Source: Bacteroidota bacterium
GTDB taxonomy: Bacteria > Bacteroidota > Bacteroidia > UKL13-3
DNA: 6,754 bases
NCBI GenBank assembly: GCA_947462865.1
Contig: CANHRW010000112.1
Location: 1-6,754 of the forward strand
Direction: 5' to 3'
Positions 1 through 6,078 of the stretch are shown one piece after another. Made by a program: the position numbers and the translations under genes. The notes beneath the pieces were generated by a model, which saw only the letters and a list, made by a program, of their open reading frames with translations, had not been told where the DNA came from and made no database searches. Each line of letters opens with the position of its first letter. Position 1 is the stretch's first letter.

Positions 1-47
1 GTATACTTGATTACAATTTTAAAGTTTCTCACGCTAATAATCACATT

Positions 48-1154
48 GTGAAACTAACAGTCATCAAAGAAAGCAGACCCGGAGAAAACAGGGTTGCACT
101 TACCCCACAGGTTTGTACCCAATTGATTAAACTTGGTCATCAAATTTATATTGAAAATGCTGCGGGTTATGCCTCCAATTTCAGTGACGAAATGTACCAA
201 TCAGTAGGTTGTACAATAGGAACTCAATCGCAGTTACTACAAAGTGCTGAGGTGTTGTTACAAGTAAATCCACCAGCTTTAGCAATTGTCAATCAATTGC
301 CTCCAAAAGCGGTGTTAATTTCGTTCTTGTATGCAAACAATCAACCAGAGCTTGTACAGCTTTTAGCGGATAAACAAATTTCGGCTTTTAGCATGGATGC
401 CATTCCTAGAATTTCAAAGGCGCAAAACATGGACGCCTTGAGCTCACAAGCAAATTTGGCTGGCTACAAAGCAGTCATTACGGGTGCCAACCATTTGGGA
501 AAAATTTTCCCTTTGTTAATGACTGCAGCAGGAACTGTTACTCCTGCCCGAGTATTGATATATGGTGCTGGTGTGGCAGGATTGCAAGCAATTGCAACTG
601 CTAAACGATTGGGAGCAATTGTAGAATGTACAGACGTTAGGCCAGAAACCAAGGAGCAAATAGAATCATTGGGAGGGAAGTTCATAGAGGTGAAAGGTGC
701 AGAACAGGCTAAGGTAGAAGGAGGTTATGCCAAAGAAGTTTCTTCAGACTACCTTCAAAAACAAAAAGAGGCCGTAAATAAAAGTTTGTTTCAGGCAGAT
801 TTAGTCATTACAACTGCATTGGTTATGGGTAAAAAAGCACCGGTTTTAATTACAGCAGATCAAGTGAAACAAATGAAATTAGGTGCAGTCATTGTTGATA
901 TGGCAGTTGAGCAAGGAGGCAATTGTGAATTGAGTCAATTAGATCAAGTTGTTCATTCAAATGGAGTATCAATTGTAGGTCAAAGTAATTTACCCGCTAC
1001 TTTGCCACAAAATGCAAGTGAACTTTATGCCAAAAATATTCAAAATTTACTTCTATACCTGGCCAATGTCAACGCGTTTCATTTTGATTTAAACGATGAA
1101 ATTACAGCAGGAACATTAATCACTCACGAAGGAAAAAAATTAAAAGCATCATAA
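48..1154 (+). CDS. pntAA: NAD(P)+ transhydrogenase, alpha-1 (dI) subunit
   Basis: This is the soluble NAD(H)-binding domain I of the proton-translocating transhydrogenase, which passes hydride from NADH to NADP+ as protons enter the cell. The 368 residues cover only domain I, so this is the split (Rhodospirillum/Thermus-like) form rather than the fused E. coli PntA. The N-terminus fits the family (VIKESRPGENRVALTP, residues 5-20). The conserved RISKAQNMDALSSQ block starts at R121 and places R121, Q126, D129 and S132 where R. rubrum dI has its catalytic-site R127, Q132, D135 and S138. The Rossmann loop is GAGVAG (173-178), with D196 at the end of the next strand as expected for NAD. GGYAKE (225-230) matches the mobile loop. 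The start is GTG; no ATG lies upstream in frame within the window, and that frame stays open to the left edge, so family homology decides the start. The stop abuts the pntAB ATG. Confidence 0.95.
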   Translation: MKLTVIKESRPGENRVALTPQVCTQLIKLGHQIYIENAAGYASNFSDEMYQSVGCTIGTQSQLLQSAEVLLQVNPPALAIVNQLPPKAVLISFLYANNQPELVQLLADKQISAFSMDAIPRISKAQNMDALSSQANLAGYKAVITGANHLGKIFPLLMTAAGTVTPARVLIYGAGVAGLQAIATAKRLGAIVECTDVRPETKEQIESLGGKFIEVKGAEQAKVEGGYAKEVSSDYLQKQKEAVNKSLFQADLVITTALVMGKKAPVLITADQVKQMKLGAVIVDMAVEQGGNCELSQLDQVVHSNGVSIVGQSNLPATLPQNASELYAKNIQNLLLYLANVNAFHFDLNDEITAGTLITHEGKKLKAS

Positions 1155-1448
1155 ATGGAATTAATTAGTCAGCACATGGAACTCATTTACCTCATTATTT
1201 TGATGGTATTTGTTGGAATAGAAATTATTGGTCATGTACCAAGTGTATTGCATACTCCTTTAATGAGTGGAGCAAATGCCATTCATGGAGTAGTTATTAT
1301 AGGGTCTATTATTGTAATGGGTGAATCGGATTCCTTCTTGTATCAAACAATTGGATTTGTAGCAGTCATACTTGGAACACTCAATGTGGTAGGCGGTTTT
1401 GTAGTTACAGACCGCATGCTTGAAATGTTTAAAAAGAAAAAATCTTAA
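1155..1448 (+). CDS. pntAB: NAD(P)+ transhydrogenase, alpha-2 membrane subunit
   Basis: This small inner-membrane subunit supplies the alpha part of the proton-conducting domain II. Its 97 residues contain three hydrophobic segments, at about 11-27, 40-56 and 62-84, and end in a basic tail (FKKKKS). The family signature VPSVLHTPLMSGANAIHG spans residues 28-45. H44 falls where the Thermus alpha-2 subunit carries its proposed proton-channel histidine (His42). The ATG directly follows the TAA of pntAA with no spacer, which suggests termination-reinitiation coupling and favours this start over the in-frame ATG at 1176 (M8). The size is normal for a stand-alone PntAB. Order and orientation with pntAA and pntB leave little doubt about the assignment. 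Confidence 0.95.
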   Translation: MELISQHMELIYLIILMVFVGIEIIGHVPSVLHTPLMSGANAIHGVVIIGSIIVMGESDSFLYQTIGFVAVILGTLNVVGGFVVTDRMLEMFKKKKS

Positions 1449-1460
1449 CAGCCACCCATT

Positions 1461-2855
1461 ATGCAAAAGCACATACTTGAAATCATCTATTTAATAGCCT
1501 CTGTTACATTTATTGGCGGTCTTAAGTTTTTAGGTCATCCTTCAACTGCTCGAAGAGGTAATTTGTTGGCAGCATTCGGAATGACATTGGCCATATTTGG
1601 CACTTTGTTTTTGTACCAAACAGATCAAGGAACATCTCTGAAAAATTTACCATTTATTTTCTTGGCACTAGGTATAGGTACATTATTAGGTTTTGTAGCA
1701 GCCAAAAAAGTTCAAATGACTGCAATGCCTGAAATGGTAAGTTTATTCAATGGAATGGGAGGTGCTTGTGCCATGCTCATTTCTCTTATTGAGTTTCAGC
1801 ATATTCACGAAAAATCTCCTTTAATCATTTTGGCGGGGTTAATTATTGGTTCAATTTCATTTTCTGGTAGCATTGTGGCTTGGGGTAAATTGAGTGGTAA
1901 AATCAAAGACTTCAATCTGAAATTTCAACAATATATCAGTATCTTATTGCTATTGGTGATAGTCTATTTTGCTTACGACGTGAGCTGTTTAGATGCCTCT
2001 ACTTTGACGACATCTTTTTATACTTTATTGGCTTTGTCTTTGTTGTATGGGGTACTCTTTGTTTTTCCAATTGGAGGTGCAGATATGCCTGTAGTGATTT
2101 CTTTGCTAAATTCATTTACAGGAGTAGCAGCAGCTTGCGGTGGTTTTTTATACGACAATAAAGTAATGTTGGTTGGAGGAATATTAGTAGGTTCTGCAGG
2201 CACACTTTTAACTATTGTTATGTGCAATGCGATGAACCGTTCATTGTTAAATGTATTAATTGGGAATTTTGGAGGTAGTGCTGCAGCATCTGGTTCAACA
2301 GGTGGTTCAGGTATTCAAGGAAATATCAAAGAATTAACCGCTAGTGATGCAGCTATTTTAATGAAATATGCTAAGAAAGTTGTCATTGTTCCCGGGTACG
2401 GATTAGCTGTAGCTCAAGCCCAACATGTGGTTCATGAATTGGAAATGTTGTTAGAATCTGAAGGCATTGAAGTAAAATATGCCATACATCCTGTTGCAGG
2501 TAGAATGCCCGGACACATGAATGTACTTTTGGCAGAGAGCAATGTTTCCTACGACAAATTGGTTGAAATGGAAGAAATCAACCCGGAATTTACCACTACC
2601 GATGTGGTGCTAGTTGTAGGTGCAAATGATGTAGTTAATCCAGCGGCCAAAACAGATCCAAGTTCACCAATTTATGGAATGCCTATACTCGATGTTGAAT
2701 CGGCACAACATGTGATTGTAAACAAAAGAAGTATGAAGGCAGGTTATGCAGGAATTGAGAATGAGTTGTTTTACCATGCCAAAACAAGTATGCTTTTTGG
2801 GGATGCAAAAAAAGCGTTGACTCAGTTGGTAAGTGAAATCAAAGCTTTGGGTTAA
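1461..2855 (+). CDS. pntB: NAD(P)+ transhydrogenase, beta subunit
   Basis: This 464-residue subunit joins the larger part of the membrane domain II to the NADP(H)-binding domain III. Residues 1 to about 265 are mostly hydrophobic helices. They include the first-helix signature LKFLGHPSTARRGN (21-34) and the MPEMVSLFNGMGGA segment (89-102). N97 in that segment sits where E. coli PntB has His91, a known Asn/His alternative in the family. A glycine/serine-rich linker (271-287) leads into domain III. There PGYGLAVAQAQ (311-321), HPVAGRMPGHMNVLLAES (343-360), VVGANDVVNPAA (386-397) and the KRSMKAGYAGIEN loop (422-434) are the NADP(H)-site motifs. The length is typical. The gene lies 12 bp after pntAB with no Shine-Dalgarno sequence. 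Its TAA stop touches the stop of the convergent gene, so no separate terminator follows. Confidence 0.96.
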   Translation: MQKHILEIIYLIASVTFIGGLKFLGHPSTARRGNLLAAFGMTLAIFGTLFLYQTDQGTSLKNLPFIFLALGIGTLLGFVAAKKVQMTAMPEMVSLFNGMGGACAMLISLIEFQHIHEKSPLIILAGLIIGSISFSGSIVAWGKLSGKIKDFNLKFQQYISILLLLVIVYFAYDVSCLDASTLTTSFYTLLALSLLYGVLFVFPIGGADMPVVISLLNSFTGVAAACGGFLYDNKVMLVGGILVGSAGTLLTIVMCNAMNRSLLNVLIGNFGGSAAASGSTGGSGIQGNIKELTASDAAILMKYAKKVVIVPGYGLAVAQAQHVVHELEMLLESEGIEVKYAIHPVAGRMPGHMNVLLAESNVSYDKLVEMEEINPEFTTTDVVLVVGANDVVNPAAKTDPSSPIYGMPILDVESAQHVIVNKRSMKAGYAGIENELFYHAKTSMLFGDAKKALTQLVSEIKALG

Positions 2856-3515
2856 TTAATGGGTAAATACATATTCTAAAATGTTCGAACCCATTTGTAA
2901 TGCTTTGGTTCTAACAGGTTCTGGATCATTGTATACATCGGCATCTTCCCAGCCATTGCCAAGGTCGCATTCGTAGGAGTAAAAACAAATTAATCTTCCA
3001 TTTAAGAATAAGCCAAATCCTTGTGAAGGTTTGCCATCATGTTCATGTACTTTGGGTAAGCCATTTTTAAAGTCAAAATGTTGGTGGTATAGTGGATGGT
3101 TATAGGGTAACTCTACCCAATCTAATTCTGGAAAAACTTTTTTCATTTCTCTTCTGAAATAAGTATTGAGGCCATAGTTATCGTCTGCATGCAAAAATCC
3201 ACCAGCTTTTAAATAGTTTCTTAAATTTTGAGCCTCATCTTTACTGAATACAATGTTTCCATGGCCAGTTAAATGTATCAATGGATAGTGAAATAGGTCT
3301 GGACTACCTACATCTACAACTGCTTCTTCATCAGCTAAGTTTACTTTAAGTTGTTGCTTGCAAAACCGAATGAGGTTAGGCAAAGCAGTTTTGTTGGCAT
3401 ACCAATCACCACCTCCATTGTATTTTAAACGGGCAATTTGTATGCTGTTTCTTTGGGCAAACAATGAGTTGCTCAAGCAAAGGAATACAATCAGTTTAAT
3501 GCATGTTTTTTTCAT
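2856..3515 (-). CDS. secreted DUF4159-family protein of unknown function
   Basis: The function is not known. From the start chosen here the product is 219 residues. A signal peptide (MKKTCIKLIVFLCLSNSLFA, residues 1-20) fits signal peptidase I cleavage before Q21; Cys13 is not in a proper lipobox, so export to the periplasm is more likely than a lipoprotein. The rest matches my recollection of single-domain DUF4159 proteins: YNGGGDWY (32-39), HLTGHG (81-86), GGFLHADDNYG (105-115), an ELDWVELPYNHPLYH stretch (130-144) and YSYECDLGNGWED (179-191). The family is thought to have a glutamine-amidotransferase-like fold, but I see no clear catalytic Cys-His-Glu set and assign no enzyme activity. The start at 3515 gives an ATGA overlap with the rsmE stop and places the signal peptide at the N-terminus; an in-frame ATG at 3542 would add nine residues and is disfavoured. 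Expression is probably coupled to rsmE. Confidence 0.85.
   Translation of the reverse strand: MKKTCIKLIVFLCLSNSLFAQRNSIQIARLKYNGGGDWYANKTALPNLIRFCKQQLKVNLADEEAVVDVGSPDLFHYPLIHLTGHGNIVFSKDEAQNLRNYLKAGGFLHADDNYGLNTYFRREMKKVFPELDWVELPYNHPLYHQHFDFKNGLPKVHEHDGKPSQGFGLFLNGRLICFYSYECDLGNGWEDADVYNDPEPVRTKALQMGSNILEYVFTH
3512..3515 (-). other. ATGA stop/start overlap of rsmE and DUF4159 gene
   Basis: Read on the minus strand, the last rsmE codons are CAA-TGA and the next gene begins ATG-AAA, sharing the four bases ATGA. Such overlaps usually mean the downstream gene is translated by ribosomes that have just terminated. This decides the start of the DUF4159 gene and implies one mRNA for both. Confidence 0.85.
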
Positions 3516-4240
3516 TGAAAATGATTTGCAAATACAGAACAAACATATATACCAGCAGTTTCTGTTCTTAAAATATTTTTCCCCAAAGATACAGGCTCAA
3601 AATAATGACTTTTTGCCAATGCTACTTCTGCAGCTGTAAAATCACCTTCAGGACCTATCAAGAAAATCAATTCTGTAGTTTGATTGATAGGCAATTGAGC
3701 CATTTTATTGTTTAAATTACTAGCCAAATCGCTTTCACACCAAGCAATGAATTTGTTTGAATACTGATGTTGTTTTTGTTTAACAAATGTTTCAAAAGAA
3801 ACTTGTTCATTGAGTTTTGGTAAATGAAATTGCTTGCTTTGTTTGAGTGCAGAAATTAAAATCTTAGAAAATCTATCTAGTTTCAATTGCGATCTTTCAC
3901 TATTGCTACAGTTTAAAAAAGTAATTTCATCAATGCCAATTTCTGTGCATTTTTCGAGCATCCATTCTATGCGCTCATTGTTTTTGGTTGGCGCAATGGC
4001 CAAATGGAATTTATATTTTTTAGTGAGAGGGTGTTCAATTCTTTCACTAATTTGAATTTGTACTTGCTTTGAATGATCGCCAGTAATGATGCCTATAGCT
4101 TCTATACCATTGCCATTCATAAAATGAACGGTATCCCCATTTTTTTTTCTTAAAACACGGGTTAAGTGTTTTGATTCTTCTTCACTTAAAAAGAATGAAT
4201 CATTGTTTAAATCTGGATGAAAAAAAAGTAACTTACTCAT
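3512..4240 (-). CDS. rsmE: 16S rRNA (uracil-1498-N3)-methyltransferase
   Basis: RsmE is a SPOUT-class enzyme that uses S-adenosylmethionine to methylate N3 of U1498 in 16S rRNA of the 30S subunit, in the cytoplasm. The product is 242 residues, the usual size. An N-terminal PUA-like part (about 1-70) contains HLTRVLRKKNGD (25-36). The catalytic SPOUT part shows KNNERIEWMLEKCTEIG (87-103), the knot motifs LIGPEGDFTAAEV (194-206) and LGKNILRTETA (219-229), which together form the SAM-binding trefoil knot. The motif after the central helix reads KQSKQFHLP (133-141), where E. coli and Bacillus have an EQ-x-x-R form. The start at 4240 gives the normal MSKLLFFHPD N-terminus; the in-frame ATG at 4282 would begin upstream of the pckA terminator hairpin and add 14 unrelated residues. 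The stop overlaps the DUF4159 start, so the two are co-transcribed. No clear promoter was found. Confidence 0.95.
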   Translation of the reverse strand: MSKLLFFHPDLNNDSFFLSEEESKHLTRVLRKKNGDTVHFMNGNGIEAIGIITGDHSKQVQIQISERIEHPLTKKYKFHLAIAPTKNNERIEWMLEKCTEIGIDEITFLNCSNSERSQLKLDRFSKILISALKQSKQFHLPKLNEQVSFETFVKQKQHQYSNKFIAWCESDLASNLNNKMAQLPINQTTELIFLIGPEGDFTAAEVALAKSHYFEPVSLGKNILRTETAGIYVCSVFANHFQ

Positions 4241-4250
4241 GTGTATACAA

Positions 4251-4278
4251 TAAAAAAGCGGCAGCCTTGGCTGCCGCT
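4251..4278 (-). terminator. intrinsic terminator of pckA
   Basis: On the minus strand a perfect 10-bp GC-rich inverted repeat (AGCGGCAGCC / GGCTGCCGCT, arms 4269-4278 and 4257-4266, 2-base centre) is followed directly by a run of six to seven U (4251-4257). It begins 20 bases past the pckA stop. The plus strand has no T-run after the hairpin, so it acts for minus-strand transcription. The U-run ends 11 bases before the rsmE start, so the structure also fills the rsmE leader. Confidence 0.9.
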
Positions 4279-4298
4279 CCAATATATGTAATTAAAAA

Positions 4299-5894
4299 TT
4301 ATGAATGTTGAACTGCTTTAGGAGCAGCATTCAATATTTCTTCAGAGACGCCGCTAGCAAACTGCTCAAAGTTTTTTACAAACATATTAGCCAATTTGTT
4401 AGCTTGGTTATCGTATGCAGTTGTATCAGCCCACGTTTTTCTTGGGTTCAATAATTCTGAAGGTACATTTGGGCAACTGCTTGGCATTGCGTATCCAAAA
4501 ACTGGATGCGTTTCAAAATTCACATTGTTTAAGTCGCCATTTAGTGCTGCAGTAATCATTGCTCTTGTGTAAGCTAATTTCATTCTTGAACCTACTCCAT
4601 AAGGACCTCCAGACCAACCAGTATTGATTAACCATACATTGATATTTGGGTTTTCTTTTAATTTATTCCCTAACATTTCTGCATATTTACCTGGGTGTAG
4701 TGGTAAAAAGGCTTTTCCAAAACAAGCACTGAATGTAGCTTGTGGCTCAGTAACACCAGCCTCTGTACCGGCTACTTTTGCAGTATAACCGCTAATGAAA
4801 CTATACATAGCCTGGCCAGCATTTAATTTTGAAATTGGTGGCAAAACGCCAAACGCATCAGCAGTTAAAAAGAAAATATTTTCTGGCGCTTTCCCTAATG
4901 AAGGCTGCGCAATATTATCAATATGGTGAATTGGATAAGCAACACGGGTATTTTCAGTTACACTGATATTGCTGTAGTCAACTGTTGAAGTTTCAGGGAT
5001 AAAACGGGTGTTTTCCAATAATGCCCCAAACTTGATGGCATGATATATTTGAGGTTCTTTCTCAGCAGTTAAGTCAACACATTTGGCATAACAACCACCT
5101 TCAAAATTAAAGACGCTGTCACTAGCCCAACCATGCTCGTCATCTCCAATTAATTTTCTTTCAGGATCAGCAGAAAGGGTTGTTTTTCCTGTCCCAGATA
5201 AGCCAAAAAATACAGCAGTATCTCCTTTTTTGCCAATATTGGCAGAGCAGTGCATGCTCAAAACACCTTTTTCTTGAGGTAAAATATAGTTCAGTACTGT
5301 GAATATGCCTTTTTTCATTTCACCGGTATACCCACTTCCACCAACCAAAATAATTTTGCGACTAAAATCAATAATTGAAAAATTGTGTTGACGGGTTCCA
5401 TCTTCAGCAGCAATTGCTTTAAAGCTAGGCGCATTGATGATTAACCATTCAGGTGTAAATGTTGGAAGTTCTTCTGCCGATGGTCTTAAAAACAAATTGT
5501 AACAAAACAAATTGTGATAAGCTGTTTCATTAATGACGCGGATGTTTAATTTGTAGCGTTCATCAGCACAGGCATAGGCATCTCTTACGTATATTTGTTT
5601 GCCAGCATAATGATTCAATACTTTGTTTAACAATGCTTCAAATTTACTGCTTTCAAATTTTTGGTTAACATCTCCCCACCAAACAGTTGATGCTGTTTTG
5701 TCGTCTACTACACAAAACTTATCTTTAGGAGACCTACCTGTAAATTCACCAGTATCAGCCATTAAAGCACCAGTATCGTTTAAGACACCTTCACCATTTA
5801 AAATTGCGTGACGAACCAATTCAGCTGGATTCAGGTTCACATGTGCTTTTGAAGCCCGACTCATTACCAAGTCTAAGATTTCTTTTGTATTCAT
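4299..5894 (-). CDS. pckA: phosphoenolpyruvate carboxykinase (ATP)
   Basis: This cytosolic enzyme converts oxaloacetate + ATP to PEP + CO2 + ADP, the first committed step of gluconeogenesis; in some fermenting bacteria it runs in the carboxylating direction. The 531 residues match the ATP-type family. Visible motifs are the substrate-site TGRSPKDKF (52-60), the PEPCK block GGSGYTGEMKKGIF (185-198), the P-loop GLSGTGKTT (231-239, with K237 and T238), the metal-binding LIGDDEHGW (248-256), ENTRVAYPIHHI (314-325) and the adenine-side SGYTAKVAGTEAGVTEP region (368-384). All expected active-site elements appear intact. The start at 5894 gives the normal N-terminus (MNTKEILDLV). An in-frame ATG at 5951 would add 19 residues, but it lies inside and upstream of the likely promoter. 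A strong terminator follows, so pckA is probably monocistronic. A rightward exporter gene diverges from it. Confidence 0.97.
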   Translation of the reverse strand: MNTKEILDLVMSRASKAHVNLNPAELVRHAILNGEGVLNDTGALMADTGEFTGRSPKDKFCVVDDKTASTVWWGDVNQKFESSKFEALLNKVLNHYAGKQIYVRDAYACADERYKLNIRVINETAYHNLFCYNLFLRPSAEELPTFTPEWLIINAPSFKAIAAEDGTRQHNFSIIDFSRKIILVGGSGYTGEMKKGIFTVLNYILPQEKGVLSMHCSANIGKKGDTAVFFGLSGTGKTTLSADPERKLIGDDEHGWASDSVFNFEGGCYAKCVDLTAEKEPQIYHAIKFGALLENTRFIPETSTVDYSNISVTENTRVAYPIHHIDNIAQPSLGKAPENIFFLTADAFGVLPPISKLNAGQAMYSFISGYTAKVAGTEAGVTEPQATFSACFGKAFLPLHPGKYAEMLGNKLKENPNINVWLINTGWSGGPYGVGSRMKLAYTRAMITAALNGDLNNVNFETHPVFGYAMPSSCPNVPSELLNPRKTWADTTAYDNQANKLANMFVKNFEQFASGVSEEILNAAPKAVQHS

Positions 5895-5920
5895 TATCAA
5901 GTATTTAGTTAATGTGTTCG

Positions 5921-5952
5921 CAAAAATAAACAATCCAAATGCCTTTCCCAAA
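5921..5952 (-). promoter_or_regulatory. candidate Bacteroidota-type promoter of pckA
   Basis: On the minus strand TTTG (5949-5952) is followed by a 20-bp spacer and TATTTTTG (5921-5928). This is an exact match to the Bacteroidota -33 TTG / -7 TANNTTTG pattern with an allowed spacer. Transcription would start near 5913-5916, giving a leader of about 20 bases before the pckA ATG at 5894. A short inverted repeat (CCTTT-CCC-AAAGG, 5942-5954) covers the -33 element. No transcript data support it; the call rests on pattern and position. Confidence 0.65.
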
Positions 5953-6078
5953 GGATTGAATTAGATTAGACAAATATCTTGTTAAAATTTTGAATAAAAA
6001 ATGATATCCGTCAGTGATTTATTTTTACTTAATTTGAAACAGTGTAAACTAACAACACACTTTTTTGTTTAAAATCAA

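Noticed and set aside
464..685. Minus-strand open frame inside pntAA
   Set aside because: It lies wholly opposite the Rossmann-fold coding region and has no independent signal; similar antisense frames at 1260-1472, 2018-2227, 3834-4055 and 5623-5811 were dismissed for the same reason.
3516..3542. Longer start for the DUF4159 protein (ATG at 3542)
   Set aside because: It would place nine residues before the signal peptide and lose the ATGA coupling with rsmE.
3358..3639. Plus-strand open frame of 93 codons across the rsmE/DUF4159 junction
   Set aside because: It is antisense to two well-supported genes and its translation shows no family motifs.
4241..4282. Longer start for RsmE (ATG at 4282)
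   Set aside because: The extra 14 residues are encoded by the pckA terminator hairpin and do not resemble the RsmE N-terminus.
4379..4386. TATGTTTG on the minus strand as an rsmE promoter -7 element
   Set aside because: It matches TANNTTTG, but there is no TTG at the needed distance upstream and it lies in pckA before the terminator.
5895..5951. Longer start for PckA (ATG at 5951)
   Set aside because: The extra 19 residues span the likely promoter and transcription start and are absent from the family.
6020..6036. Near matches to TANNTTTG (TATTTTTA, TTAATTTG) upstream of the exporter gene
   Set aside because: Each has one mismatch and neither has a TTG 17-23 bp upstream, so no promoter is called.
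6037..6070. Possible stem AAACA/GTGT with ACAC/TGTTT in the exporter leader
   Set aside because: The pairing is short, AT-rich and broken by a bulge of several T, so it is not a credible RNA structure.
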